Below are positions 1 to 9,276 of a stretch of 64,000 nucleotides of DNA, one piece after another. Position numbers and translations under genes: made by a program. The notes under the pieces are model-generated. The model did no database searches and was not told the DNA's origin. It saw only the letters and a program-made list of their open reading frames with translations. Within the stretch, counting starts at the first letter, position 1. Every line of letters starts with the position of its first letter. Origin of the DNA: Natronosporangium sp035305625 (lineage in GTDB: Bacteria > Actinomycetota > Actinomycetes > Mycobacteriales > Micromonosporaceae); contig CAWEKD010000005.1 of the NCBI GenBank assembly GCA_963809545.1, forward strand, positions 1,240,001 to 1,304,000, read 5' to 3'.

Positions 1-63
1 CACAAGGCGTCGATCGCGACCACGCTGTTCAAGGACCGGATCCGGCAGCTGAGGGCCGACTGA
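1..63 (+). CDS. C-terminal end of an unidentified protein (partial)
   Basis: An open frame enters the window from the left edge and reads 20 codons to a TGA at 61-63. The visible tail is basic and helical, ending LFKDRIRQLRAD, which is too short to identify. The TGA overlaps the ATG of the next gene as TGATG, so the two are probably co-transcribed and translationally coupled. Confidence 0.6.
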   Translation, partial: HKASIATTLFKDRIRQLRAD

Positions 64-3000
64 TGGGGCAGGTGACGCTCGGCCTGCCGAAACGGGCGTC
101 CGCCACGGTGGACGCCGACGCACTGGCCCGTGACCTCGCCTCAGTAGTCCGGGGCGAGGTGCGCTTCGACGCCGGCAGTAAGGCGATGTACGCGATGGAC
201 GCGTCAGCCTACCGCCAGGTGCCGATCGGGGTGGTGATGCCCGCTGACCCGGAGGATGCTGCCACGGCAATCGCGGTGTGCCGAGCCCACGACGCCCCGG
301 TGCTCTCCCGCGGAGGCGGCACCAGCTTGGCCGGCCAGTGCTGCAACGTCGCGGTGGTGCTGGACTGGTCCAAGTACGCCAACCGGATCGAGTCCATCGA
401 CCCCGACCGGCGACGGGCGATCGTACAGCCGGGGATCGTCCTGGACACCCTTAACGCGCGCACCCGCCAGCATGGGCTGGTCTTCGGGCCGCGGCCGGCC
501 ACCCACAACCGCTGCACCCTCGGCGGCATGATCGGCAACAACTCCTGTGGCAGCACCGCCCAATGGTCCGGCACCACCGCCGCCAACGTGTCGCGACTGG
601 AGATCCTGACCTACGACGGCACCCGGATGTGGGTCGGTGCCACCCCGGATACGGAGTACGAGCGGATCATCGCCGCTGATGATGCCCGGGCGCGGATATA
701 TGCGTCGCTGCGGGAGTTGCGGGACCAGTACGGCGAGAGTGTGCGCCGTCGGTTCCCGCAGATTCCGCGTCGGATCTCCGGCTACAACCTCGACTCCCTG
801 CTGCCCGAGCATGATTTCCACCTGGCACGGGCGCTGGTCGGCACCGAGGGCACCTGCGTCACGATCCTGCGGGCCGAGCTGGAACTGTTGCCGGAGCCGG
901 CCGCGCAGGTGATGGTGCTGCTCACCTACCCGGACATTATCGCCGCAGCGGCAGCCGTACCCGCGGTCAACCGGCATCAGCCCTATGTGCTGGAGGGTAT
1001 TGACCATCGCCTCATCGACTTTGAGCGGCGCAAGCATCTGCATCCGGAGGTGGTGCGGCACCTGCCGGAGCAGGCGGCTCTGCTGGTGGTGGAGCTGCCC
1101 GGTGACACCGAGGCGGAGGCCCGCCAACGGGCCCAGGCGTTGATCGATGACGTCGGTAGGGAGGCCACCAGTGCGCGGCTGGTAGACAACGACCGGCACC
1201 GGGCCGAGATCTGGCAGGTGCGGGAGGCGGGGTTGGGCGCCACCGCTCGGGTGCCCGGGCTGCGGGAGACCCAACCGGGTTGGGAGGATTCCGCGGTCGC
1301 GCCGGAGGTGTTGGCCGACTATCTGCGCGACCTCCGGCAGTTGCAGCGGCGCTACGACCTGGAGCACGCTTCCGTGTACGGCCACTTCGGACACGGCTGT
1401 GTGCATAGCCGGATGGAGTTCGATCTTCGCACTCACCGGGGTATCCAGCGGTATCGCGAGTTTCTCACCGCTGCCGCGGATCTGGTGGTGTCGCACGGGG
1501 GTTCTCTTTCCGGAGAGCACGGCGATGGCCAGGCCCGAGGTGAGTTGCTGGGGCGGATGTTCGGCGCTGAGCTGCTGGAGGCGTTCAGCCGCTTCAAGGC
1601 GGTCTTCGATCCGGGCAACCGGATGAACCCGGGTAAGGTCGTTCATCCGTACCCGCTGGATACGGACCTGCGGGTGGGGCCCGGATATGCGCCGGCGCAA
1701 CCGGCTACTCACTTCACCTATTCGCACGATTCCGGAAGTTTGGCCACCGCCACCGAACGGTGCGTCGGAGTGGGCGAGTGCCGTCGCGCCGGAGGCGGCG
1801 TCATGTGCCCCAGCTACATGGTCACCCGGGAAGAGCGCCACTCTACCCGCGGCCGGGCGCACCTGCTCAACGAGATGCTCCGGGGTGAGGTCATCACGGG
1901 TGGCTGGAGCAGCCCGGAGGTCGCGGAGGCACTCGACCTCTGCCTGGCCTGTAAGGGCTGCAAGACGGACTGCCCGGTCAACGTGGACATGGCCACCTAC
2001 AAGGCCGAATTCCTTTCCCACCATTACGCCGGCCGGATCCGGCCCAGGTCCCACTATTCACTGGGCTGGTTGCCGCTGTGGTCGCAACTGCTCAGTCCAG
2101 CGCCCGCCATAGCCAACGTGGCCATCCAACTCCCCGGGATGCGGCGGGTGGCGGCGTGGCTGGCCGGCATCGATCCGGAGCGGGAGCTGCCGAAATTCGC
2201 ACCGGCACGCTTTACGGGCTGGTATCGCCGGCGCGGCCCGCGTGGCTCCGGACATCGGGGAGAGGTGCTCCTGTGGCCGGACACCTTCACCAATACCTTC
2301 GCGCCGGAGATCGCGGTCGCGGCGGTCGTGGTCCTGGAAGCGGCCGGTTTCCACGTCACGATTCCCCACCGGCCGGTGTGCTGTGGGCTGACCTGGATCT
2401 CCACCGGGCAACTCGAGGTCGCCAAGCGGGTGCTGCGAAGGAGTATGGCGACCGTCAAGGCGGCGGTACAGGCTGGTGTGCCGGTGGTGGGTCTGGAGCC
2501 CAGCTGTACCAGTGTGTTACGGGCCGACGCAGTGGAACTGATCGGCTCCGACGAATTTGAACTGCTGCGTAAGCACACCCGCACCCTGGCGGAGTTGCTC
2601 GGCGAACGTGCCCCGGAATTCGCTCCGGAACTCCGCAGCGCCGATGGTGGTCAGGTGCACGCCATCGTGCAGACCCACTGCCACCAGCATGCGGTGCTCG
2701 GATTCGAGGCTGACCGGCGGCTGATGGAGCGGGTCGGGATGGCAGTGGAGGTGCTCGACTCTGGTTGCTGCGGGCTGGCCGGTGACTTCGGGATGACCCG
2801 TGCCCATCGGGAGGTGTCGCTCGCTTGTGCGGAACGGGTACTCCTGCCGGAGGTCCGTGATGCCGCCCCGGACACCCTGGTACTCGCTGACGGCTTCTCC
2901 TGCCGGACTCAGATCGATCAGGCCCGTACCGGACGCCGGGCGGTCCACCTGGCTGCCCCGCTCGCCGCCGCGGTCCAGGGTCGTCGGCTCGGCTCTTTCC

Positions 3001-3071
3001 CGGAGCGGGATCTGTTCAACGGTCGTCGCGGCACGTATCGCGCACAGGAACCGGACCACACTGTCCTATGA
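63..3071 (+). CDS. FAD-linked oxidase / Fe-S oxidoreductase fusion (D-lactate or glycolate dehydrogenase type)
   Basis: This 1002-residue protein combines a GlcD/D-lactate dehydrogenase-like half with a GlpC/GlcF-like half. Residues about 40-280 are a PCMH-type FAD-binding domain (SRGGGTSLAGQ), followed by an FAD-linked oxidase C-terminal domain to about 560. Around 585-660 are 4Fe-4S cysteines (CLACKGCKTDCP), and from about 750 two CCG-type domains appear (PVCCGLTW, DSGCCGLAGDFG). The family oxidises a 2-hydroxy acid and passes electrons through Fe-S clusters to the respiratory chain. The substrate cannot be read from sequence; D-lactate, glycolate or 2-hydroxyglutarate are the options. The start overlaps the upstream stop. 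Confidence 0.88.
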   Translation: MGQVTLGLPKRASATVDADALARDLASVVRGEVRFDAGSKAMYAMDASAYRQVPIGVVMPADPEDAATAIAVCRAHDAPVLSRGGGTSLAGQCCNVAVVLDWSKYANRIESIDPDRRRAIVQPGIVLDTLNARTRQHGLVFGPRPATHNRCTLGGMIGNNSCGSTAQWSGTTAANVSRLEILTYDGTRMWVGATPDTEYERIIAADDARARIYASLRELRDQYGESVRRRFPQIPRRISGYNLDSLLPEHDFHLARALVGTEGTCVTILRAELELLPEPAAQVMVLLTYPDIIAAAAAVPAVNRHQPYVLEGIDHRLIDFERRKHLHPEVVRHLPEQAALLVVELPGDTEAEARQRAQALIDDVGREATSARLVDNDRHRAEIWQVREAGLGATARVPGLRETQPGWEDSAVAPEVLADYLRDLRQLQRRYDLEHASVYGHFGHGCVHSRMEFDLRTHRGIQRYREFLTAAADLVVSHGGSLSGEHGDGQARGELLGRMFGAELLEAFSRFKAVFDPGNRMNPGKVVHPYPLDTDLRVGPGYAPAQPATHFTYSHDSGSLATATERCVGVGECRRAGGGVMCPSYMVTREERHSTRGRAHLLNEMLRGEVITGGWSSPEVAEALDLCLACKGCKTDCPVNVDMATYKAEFLSHHYAGRIRPRSHYSLGWLPLWSQLLSPAPAIANVAIQLPGMRRVAAWLAGIDPERELPKFAPARFTGWYRRRGPRGSGHRGEVLLWPDTFTNTFAPEIAVAAVVVLEAAGFHVTIPHRPVCCGLTWISTGQLEVAKRVLRRSMATVKAAVQAGVPVVGLEPSCTSVLRADAVELIGSDEFELLRKHTRTLAELLGERAPEFAPELRSADGGQVHAIVQTHCHQHAVLGFEADRRLMERVGMAVEVLDSGCCGLAGDFGMTRAHREVSLACAERVLLPEVRDAAPDTLVLADGFSCRTQIDQARTGRRAVHLAAPLAAAVQGRRLGSFPERDLFNGRRGTYRAQEPDHTVL

Positions 3072-3132
3072 GCACTAGGAATCGACCGCACTTGCCGCGT
3101 TCGTACCGGTGAAGTATGGGGAGGGCTGTCTA

Positions 3133-4188
3133 ATGCGTGCACTGACGGTTCGCCCACAACAGGCTGATTCAGTGGAAGTGGTGGAGCTTCCCGATCCGGT
3201 ACCGGCAGAGGGAGAGTTGCTGGTCGAAGGGGTGGCCTTAGGGATGTGCGGCACCGACCGGGAGATCATCGCGGGACGGTACGGCTGGCCCCCTCCTGGA
3301 AAAGACCGGCTCGTGCTCGGTCACGAATCGCTGGGGCGGGTACGGCACGCCCCCGAAGGAAGCGGATTCGCCACAGGTGATCTGGTCGCTGGTGTGGTGC
3401 GCCGCCCCGACCCGACGCCCTGCGGAGCGTGCGCCCGAGGGGAGTTCGACACCTGTCGCAACGGCCGCTACACCGAGCGGGGAATCAAGGAGGTCGACGG
3501 GTACGGGGCCGAGCTGTGGACGGTGGAGGTGGAGTACGCGGTCCCGCTCGACTCCCGGCTGCAGCAGGTCGGCGTGCTGTTGGAGCCGACATCGGTGGTA
3601 GCCAAGGCATGGGAGCAGATCGATCGGGTGGGTGGACGTTCGTGGTTCGAGCCGCGCCAGGCGCTGGTGACCGGAGCAGGACCGATTGGGCTGCTCGCTG
3701 CGCTACTGGGAGTGCAGCGTGGGCTGGAGGTGCACGTGCTCGACCGGGTGTCGACGGGCCCCAAACCTGATGCGGTCCGGGAGTTGGGGGCGATCTACCA
3801 CGACGATTCCGTGCCGGCGGTCGTGAAGAAACTGCAACCAGATGTGGTGATCGAGGCTACTGGGGCAGCAGCGGTGGTGCATGATGTCATCCCCCATATC
3901 GGGGCATACGGCATCGTCTGTCTCACTGGAGTATCGCCGGGCGGTCACTCGTTGGACATCGACGTGGGACGGATCAACCGGGGAATTGTGTTGAACAACA
4001 CCGTGGTGATGGGCTCGGTCAGCGCCAACCTCCGCCACTACCGCGCGGCTGCCCAGGCGCTAACCGAGGTCGATGTGAACTGGGCGGAGCGACTACTCAC
4101 TCGGCGGGTCCCCCTGGCGCAGTTCTCCAAGGCGGCGCTGCAAAAGCAACCCGACGACATCAAGGTCGTGCTGGCGTTGGGGGAGTGA
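3133..4188 (+). CDS. gdh: Zinc-dependent glucose 1-dehydrogenase (MDR family)
   Basis: This is a medium-chain dehydrogenase of 351 residues. The ATG at 3133 is preferred over the GTG at 3109 because GGGGAGGG lies 7 bases before it. The catalytic zinc region is seen as GMCGTDRE and LVLGHESLG, the structural zinc loop as CGACARGEFDTC, and the Rossmann fold as VTGAGPIGLLAAL. The loop and the C-terminal FNWAERLL-like end (here VNWAERLLTRRVPL) are typical of the archaeal/actinobacterial glucose dehydrogenase subgroup, which oxidises glucose to gluconolactone with NAD(P). The GH15 glucosidase begins 7 bases downstream, so released glucose is a plausible substrate; this is inference. Confidence 0.82.
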   Translation: MRALTVRPQQADSVEVVELPDPVPAEGELLVEGVALGMCGTDREIIAGRYGWPPPGKDRLVLGHESLGRVRHAPEGSGFATGDLVAGVVRRPDPTPCGACARGEFDTCRNGRYTERGIKEVDGYGAELWTVEVEYAVPLDSRLQQVGVLLEPTSVVAKAWEQIDRVGGRSWFEPRQALVTGAGPIGLLAALLGVQRGLEVHVLDRVSTGPKPDAVRELGAIYHDDSVPAVVKKLQPDVVIEATGAAAVVHDVIPHIGAYGIVCLTGVSPGGHSLDIDVGRINRGIVLNNTVVMGSVSANLRHYRAAAQALTEVDVNWAERLLTRRVPLAQFSKAALQKQPDDIKVVLALGE

Positions 4189-4195
4189 GCTGAGC

Positions 4196-6031
4196 ATGCC
4201 CGGGCGTATCGAGGATTACGCCCTTATCGGTGACCTGCACACCGCGGCTCTGGTCGGGAAAGACGGATCAATCGACTGGCTGCGCCTACCACGGTTCGAC
4301 TCGCCCGCGTGCTTCGCCGCGTTGCTGGGCGACGAGCGGGCCGGGCACTGGCGGATTGCTCCCGCAGCGGGTGGGGCCGCGACCCGACGTCGCTACCGTG
4401 GCGACACCCTGATCCTGGAAACCGAATGGGACAGCCCAGATGGTTCGGTACGGCTGGTCGACTTCATGCCTCCACGAAAAACTGGTGCCTACGTGGTGCG
4501 CGTGGTGGAAGGACTGTCCGGCGCGGTGCCGATGCGGATGCGGTTGGCGTTTCGCTTCGACTACGGACATGTGGTGCCCTGGTTACGGAGCCTGGGGCCA
4601 GATCTGAACGCAGTCGCTGGACCGGACGCCGTGTGGTTACGTACCACGGTGCCGTTGGCCCACCATGCCCGCAGCACCACCGCTGAGTTCAAGGTGCGGA
4701 AGGGACAACGAGCTGAGTTCGTGCTGACGTACGGCCCTTCCCATCTCCCCCGCCCCGATCCGATCTCTCCTGAACACGCGCTCGCAGATGCCGAGCAGTA
4801 CTGGACGGACTGGATCAGGCGGTGTAGCTATGGCGGACGTTGGGCAGGCCCGGTACGCCGATCGCTGATGCTGCTCAAGGCGCTCACCTACGCCCCGACC
4901 GGCGGGATCCTCGCCGCAGCTACGACCTCGTTGCCGGAACAGCCGGGTGGGCCACGCAACTGGGACTACCGATACTGCTGGTTGCGAGACTCCACGTTCA
5001 CACTGCAAGCACTGCTGGGTACGGGGTACATCGCCGAGGCCAAGGCATGGCGTGAGTGGCTGCTGCGGGCAGTTGCGGGCGCGCCGGCCGATTTGCAGAT
5101 CATGTATGCGTTGGACGGTACCCGTCGGATTCCGGAGTACGTTCTCGACTGGCTTCCCGGCTATGAGGAGTCAGCGCCGGTGCGGATCGGTAATGCGGCG
5201 TCCACCCAGTTGCAGCTCGATGTGTGGGGCGAAGTGCTCGATGGACTACACCAGGGCCGGCTAGCTGGTATCGCTCCGACCGAGTCCGGGTGGGACCTTC
5301 AACGCGCCCTGCTGGATTACCTGGAGGGGAACTGGCGGACGGATGACAACAGCCTATGGGAGGTGCGTGGGCCTCGGCGACCGTTTGTGTATTCAAAGAT
5401 GATGGCTTGGGCGGGATTCGACCGAGCTGTGCAGACCGTGGAACGGTTCGGCCTGGAAGGGCCGGTGGAGCGCTGGCGGGCGGTCCGGGATGAAATCCAC
5501 ACCGAAGTCTGTGTGAAAGGCTTCGACCCTCACCGCAAAACCTTTACTCAGTCATATGGTTCACCTGGGTTGGATGCGGCCCTTCTGCTGACTCCCCGGA
5601 TCGGATTTCTACCGTTCACTGACCCGCGCGTGATCGGCACTGTCGAGGCGATCGAGCGGGAGCTGAGCCTCGGTGGGCTGGTGCGGCGCTATCTGCCACA
5701 GCAGGGTGAGGATGTCGATGGCCTACCCGGTGGTGAAGGCGTATTCCTCGCTTGCTCGTTCTGGCTGGTAGACGCGCTGCATGGAATCGGTCGCGCCAGG
5801 CAGGCAGAAGAGCTGTTTGAACGACTGGTCGCGCTACGTAACGACGTCGGGATGCTCAGCGAGCAGTACGACCCGGCAACCGGCCGGCATCTGGGGAACA
5901 CGCCGCAAGGATTCAGCCTCGTAGGGTTGGTAAATTCCGCCCTTCAGCTGTCCGGGGCAGCTACTCGCACCTCCGCGGCCGCCGCTCAGCAAAGGACACG
6001 GGAGATCCCAGGCGCGGCCAGTGAGGATTGA
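4196..6031 (+). CDS. Glycoside hydrolase family 15 (glucoamylase/trehalase-like)
   Basis: A 611-residue protein begins MPGRIEDYALIGDLHTAALV, the usual opening of actinobacterial GH15 enzymes, followed by an N-terminal beta-sandwich (about 1-215) and an alpha/alpha toroid with NWDYRYCWLRDSTFT and VYSKMMAWAGFDRA. There is no signal peptide, so the enzyme should be cytoplasmic. Actinobacterial relatives include trehalases that cleave trehalose to glucose, as well as glucoamylase-like enzymes; sequence alone does not decide between them. It follows the glucose dehydrogenase gene closely, suggesting one glucan- or trehalose-using operon. Confidence 0.88.
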   Translation: MPGRIEDYALIGDLHTAALVGKDGSIDWLRLPRFDSPACFAALLGDERAGHWRIAPAAGGAATRRRYRGDTLILETEWDSPDGSVRLVDFMPPRKTGAYVVRVVEGLSGAVPMRMRLAFRFDYGHVVPWLRSLGPDLNAVAGPDAVWLRTTVPLAHHARSTTAEFKVRKGQRAEFVLTYGPSHLPRPDPISPEHALADAEQYWTDWIRRCSYGGRWAGPVRRSLMLLKALTYAPTGGILAAATTSLPEQPGGPRNWDYRYCWLRDSTFTLQALLGTGYIAEAKAWREWLLRAVAGAPADLQIMYALDGTRRIPEYVLDWLPGYEESAPVRIGNAASTQLQLDVWGEVLDGLHQGRLAGIAPTESGWDLQRALLDYLEGNWRTDDNSLWEVRGPRRPFVYSKMMAWAGFDRAVQTVERFGLEGPVERWRAVRDEIHTEVCVKGFDPHRKTFTQSYGSPGLDAALLLTPRIGFLPFTDPRVIGTVEAIERELSLGGLVRRYLPQQGEDVDGLPGGEGVFLACSFWLVDALHGIGRARQAEELFERLVALRNDVGMLSEQYDPATGRHLGNTPQGFSLVGLVNSALQLSGAATRTSAAAAQQRTREIPGAASED

Positions 6032-6044
6032 GATCTTGGTACGG

Positions 6045-6080
6045 CACGGCGGGTCCGGCCATCAGGTCGGACCCGCCGTG
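6045..6080. terminator. Hairpin terminator between convergent genes
   Basis: A 13-bp perfect stem (CACGGCGGGTCCG at 6045-6057 with its complement at 6068-6080) encloses a 10-base loop. It sits between the GH15 gene and the convergent DUF4383 gene, so it can end transcription from both sides. There is no U-tract, as is common in actinomycetes. Confidence 0.7.
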
Positions 6081-6107
6081 GGTAGTCGATGCGGCGCCGA
6101 CTTCCTG

Positions 6108-6581
6108 TTATGCATTCGACATACGCTCGCGGCGGTTTCGCCAGGCGCCCCATCCGATCAGGCCGAGCACGATCATGCCGACGCCCAAGCCCAGGTGCAG
6201 CCAGTTGTCGGCATTGTTGACCGGGACGAAGTTGGCGTCGCTCTGGTGATCGACCGCCAACCCGTAGATCCAGAGAGCGAGGTAGACCAGCCCACCGATG
6301 ATGAGGTAGAGCATGGCCGCTCGGGCCGCCGGTGCCAGCGCCAGCCCGATCACCCCGAACGCCAGGTGGACGATGTTGTGCAAGATCGACACCTGGAAGA
6401 TCCCGAACAGCTCGGCCCCTGACTCGTGCCCGGCGAACTGCATCTGGTCGTAGTTCGTGGTGATGCCGGGGATGAATCCCAACGCTCCGACCGCCAGGAA
6501 TGCGAGGCCCACCAGTAGGGCGAAGAGTGAAACCAGCGGTCGCCGTGTGGTCTGAGTAGGAGCAGTACGGTGAGTAGTCAT
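6108..6581 (-). CDS. DUF4383 domain integral membrane protein
   Basis: The protein has 157 residues and four predicted transmembrane helices (VSLFALLVGLAFLAVGALG, then VSILHNIVHLAFGVIGLAL, AMLYLIIGGLVYLALWIYGL and LHLGLGVGMIVLGLIGWG). The HNIVHLAFGV segment and NWLHLGLG segment are hallmarks of DUF4383. GGAGAGG precedes the ATG. The function is unknown; members are small actinobacterial membrane proteins often associated with stress regulons. It is monocistronic here. Confidence 0.85.
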   Translation of the reverse strand: MTTHRTAPTQTTRRPLVSLFALLVGLAFLAVGALGFIPGITTNYDQMQFAGHESGAELFGIFQVSILHNIVHLAFGVIGLALAPAARAAMLYLIIGGLVYLALWIYGLAVDHQSDANFVPVNNADNWLHLGLGVGMIVLGLIGWGAWRNRRERMSNA

Positions 6582-6811
6582 TGCCGTTCCTCTCCGTGCT
6601 TCGCTGCACGAAGGAGATTCCCGGCATTGCCCACCCCGAAACTAAATCACCCGGGGGGAGCCCGGTGTTCACGATTCCAGACGAGAAAACACCTCGAACC
6701 CCACCGCATACCGACCCCAGCCAGACCTCGTTCGGGCGGCCTGGTCAGGAAGCCACTATCCCAGCCGGGGTGGTTGGTCCCAATATGCGCACGTCCCCCG
6801 CACGCCACGCG

Positions 6812-7480
6812 TCAGGCGGTGCGGTGGAACACCAGCTCGAAGATCGGCCGCCCCTCGGCGAGCGCCCGCTGCTCGTACTTGGTCATCGGCCGGTGCGGCT
6901 GCCGCGGCGCCCAATCCGGGTAGGCGTTGGTCAGCCCTGGATCCTCCTCCAGCGTCCGGCGCATCACGCGGGCATAGTCGGCCCAGTCGGTGACCGTGTG
7001 CAGGGTGCCGCCGATCCGGAGCCGGGAGCGCATCAACGCCACGTGCTGCGGCTGGAACAGCCGCCGTTTGTGGTGGCGCAGCTTCGGCCACGGGTCCGGG
7101 AAGAACGCCAGTACCGCATCCAGGCTGTCCGGCGGAATCCGCTGCCGTAGCAGTTCCAGCGCGTCGCCGTGGGCGACCCGCAGGTTGGTCAGCCGCCGCT
7201 CTTCGATCAGCAGCAGCAGGTTGGCCACCCCCGGGGTGTGGACCTCCGCGGCGAGATAGTTCCGATCCGGGTCGGCTTCGGCCATCGCGGCGGTGGCGGT
7301 ACCCATTCCGGAGCCGATCTCCAGCACCAACGGTGCCTGCCGACCGAACACCGCCACCGGGTCCAGGGGGCCGCCAGTGACCTCCACCCCGTAGCGGGGG
7401 CCGAGCTTGCTCAGCGCCATCCGTCGGCGGGTGCGCAACCGTCCGCGCTGTACCTGGAACGTGCGGATCTGGGTGCTCAT
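6812..7480 (-). CDS. trmB: tRNA (guanine-N7-)-methyltransferase
   Basis: A 222-residue SAM-dependent methyltransferase that forms m7G46 in tRNA. The SAM-binding loop LEIGSGMGTATA and the family signature FFPDPWPKLRHHKRRL are both present, and the C-terminal PMTKYEQRALAEGRPIFEL matches TrmB. The frame is open further upstream into the tRNA gene, but the ATG at 7480 (MSTQIRTFQVQRGR) gives the usual family length. It is divergent from the adjacent initiator tRNA gene. Confidence 0.93.
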   Translation of the reverse strand: MSTQIRTFQVQRGRLRTRRRMALSKLGPRYGVEVTGGPLDPVAVFGRQAPLVLEIGSGMGTATAAMAEADPDRNYLAAEVHTPGVANLLLLIEERRLTNLRVAHGDALELLRQRIPPDSLDAVLAFFPDPWPKLRHHKRRLFQPQHVALMRSRLRIGGTLHTVTDWADYARVMRRTLEEDPGLTNAYPDWAPRQPHRPMTKYEQRALAEGRPIFELVFHRTA

Positions 7481-7577
7481 CGTGGTGCCAGCGTACGCGG
7501 CGGCATCCGGCTCCGGGCAATTGCCGGGGTCGGTTGGCCCCCCGATGACGGCTACGCTATCCTTGTCGTGACGACGA

Positions 7578-7654
<77 letters not shown>

Positions 7655-7658
7655 ATTT

Positions 7659-7692
7659 CATCGGCCCCGGCTCAGCTGAGCCGGGGCCGATG
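7659..7692. terminator. Strong palindromic terminator after tRNA-fMet
   Basis: A perfect 34-bp palindrome, 17 bases per arm (CATCGGCCCCGGCTCAG and its complement), starts five bases after the tRNA CCA end. It is placed to terminate the tRNA transcript. The rest of 7693-7914 holds no recognisable gene and presumably contains the promoter for the DoxX gene. Confidence 0.75.
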
Positions 7693-7914
7693 TCGTATCA
7701 GGCCCGGACGCGTGTCAGCTGTGCATACCGCTCCGTGAGGGCGAGCACGGGAACCTCCTACAGGCGCGCCCCTGGCTGCGGTGGCAAGAGGGGGTCAGCA
7801 GGGCGCTTTCCCTTACCTCGCGGTGTCAACTGGGTTGAGGCGGGTATGGCGTGACTGAGACCCGGGTCGAGGTGCCGATCACCGCGCACACCTCAACCTG
7901 CAAGGGAGAGCGCC

Positions 7915-8328
7915 ATGGACTTCCTGATTCTGATCGGCCGGATTCTGTTTGTGCTGCTGTTCCTCATCAGCGCGATGAGGCACTTCCGGCAAGCCGATGC
8001 GATGACCGCCTATGCCCAGAGTCGAGGGGTGCCGTCGCCTCGGGCCTCGGTGTTGGCCACGGGCGTGATAATGGTGGTGGGAGCGTTGCTGGTGTTGCTC
8101 GGCCTGTGGGCGGACCTGGGCGCGCTGCTGTTGTTCTTGTTCCTGATCGGGGCCGCGTTCTTCATGCACCCGTTCTGGAAGGAGTCGGACCAGCAGACCC
8201 GACAAATGGAGTCGCTCCACTTCTACAAGGACATCAGCCTGGCGGGCGCCTCACTGGCGCTGTTCGGACTGTTTGTGAAGTTCGGCGATGACGTGGGGTT
8301 GACGCTGACCGGTCCGCTGTTCGGCTAA
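7915..8328 (+). CDS. DoxX family membrane protein
   Basis: A 137-residue four-helix membrane protein (FLILIGRILFVLLFLISAM, VLATGVIMVVGALLVLLGLW, LLLFLFLIGAAFFMHPFW, ISLAGASLALFGLFVKFG). The opening helix with GRILF, the MHPFW segment and the ISLAGASLALF segment are typical of DoxX/SURF4-like proteins. GGGAGAG precedes the ATG. Family members are linked to redox homeostasis complexes, but no specific role can be assigned here. Confidence 0.85.
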   Translation: MDFLILIGRILFVLLFLISAMRHFRQADAMTAYAQSRGVPSPRASVLATGVIMVVGALLVLLGLWADLGALLLFLFLIGAAFFMHPFWKESDQQTRQMESLHFYKDISLAGASLALFGLFVKFGDDVGLTLTGPLFG

Positions 8329-8346
8329 CCGTTCGCCCAGGCTCGT

Positions 8347-8377
8347 CCGGCCGGCTCCAGATCCCTGGGCCGGCCGG
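8347..8377. terminator. Hairpin terminator between DoxX and Ku
   Basis: A 9-bp stem, CCGGCCGGC at 8347-8355 and GCCGGCCGG at 8369-8377, lies between the convergent DoxX and Ku genes. It is a likely bidirectional terminator. Confidence 0.55.
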
Positions 8378-8424
8378 CCGCCGTCTGTGCCGGCTGTGCC
8401 CGCCTCGCCGCCGGGGGTGGGGTT

Positions 8425-9237
8425 TCAGGCAGAGCGGCGTTTGCGGGTGCTGCGGCGCGGCTGCCGCGCCGCTTGCGCCCGTTCCACCGAGGCGCGGAGC
8501 GCCGCCATCAGGTCGATCGCCGCCGGGGCCTCCTCCTCCGCCCGTGGCGCCTCCAACTCCCGCCCCTCCACCTTGGCGTCGATCACTTCCTGGAGGGCCT
8601 CGCGGTAGTTGTCGGTGAACGCGGAGGGGTCGAAGTCGCCGGCCATGGAATCAATCAACGAGGCCGCCATGGCCAACTCGGAGCGCCGGGGCCGGACCTC
8701 TTCGTCCAGGAAATCGAAGTCGGGCGGACGGACCTCATCCGGCCACAGCATGGTGTTGAGCACCAGCACCCCTTCGTGCACGCGGAGGGTGGCCAGCTGC
8801 TCTCGCTGCCGCAAAGCGATCTTTACCACCGCTACGCGGTCGCTGTCGGCCAGCGCGTCCCGTAGCAATATGTACGGTTTAGTGGCATTTTCTTCTGGCT
8901 CGAGGTAGTAGGCCTTGTTGAACATGATCGGGTCGATCTGTTCCGCCGGCACAAACTCGAGCACGTCAATGGAGTGGGAGGTGGATAGCGGCAAGTCTTC
9001 GAAATCTTCGTCGGTCAGTACCACCATTTCGCCGGCGCCCAGGTCGTACCCCTTGGCGATGTCTTCGTATTCGACCTGTTGCCCACAGACTGAACAGACG
9101 CGCTGATACCGGATTCGGCCGCCGTCGTCCCGGTGGACCTGGTGGAACCGGATGGTCTTTTCATCGGTGGCCGAGTGCAACTTGACCGCGATCGAGACCA
9201 GACCGAACGAGACCGTACCTTTCCAAATCGCCCGCAT
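8425..9237 (-). CDS. ku: Non-homologous end-joining protein Ku
   Basis: The protein has 270 residues, starting MRAIWKGTVSFGLVSIAVKL, the invariant opening of bacterial Ku. It forms the DNA-end-binding homodimer that recruits LigD. The CSVCGQQVEYEDIAKGYDL region and the C-terminal basic tail (RRSTRKRRSA) are as expected; the basic tail is thought to modulate DNA binding. The frame is open upstream, but the ATG at 9237 fits the family. ligD is divergent with only about 40 bp between starts, so both probably share one control region. Confidence 0.94.
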   Translation of the reverse strand: MRAIWKGTVSFGLVSIAVKLHSATDEKTIRFHQVHRDDGGRIRYQRVCSVCGQQVEYEDIAKGYDLGAGEMVVLTDEDFEDLPLSTSHSIDVLEFVPAEQIDPIMFNKAYYLEPEENATKPYILLRDALADSDRVAVVKIALRQREQLATLRVHEGVLVLNTMLWPDEVRPPDFDFLDEEVRPRRSELAMAASLIDSMAGDFDPSAFTDNYREALQEVIDAKVEGRELEAPRAEEEAPAAIDLMAALRASVERAQAARQPRRSTRKRRSA

Positions 9238-9276
9238 GTGCTCACCCCCCTCCCGCCAGCATGGCACAGTGAACGG

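Noticed and set aside
204..2054. Long open frame on the minus strand (616 codons)
   Set aside because: It is antisense to the FAD/Fe-S dehydrogenase, with composition dictated by the G+C-rich third positions of that gene and no recognisable domain.
9133..9276. N-terminal extension of LigD
   Set aside because: It overlaps the Ku start region in antisense and has no similarity to ligase domains; LigD begins around 9277-9292.
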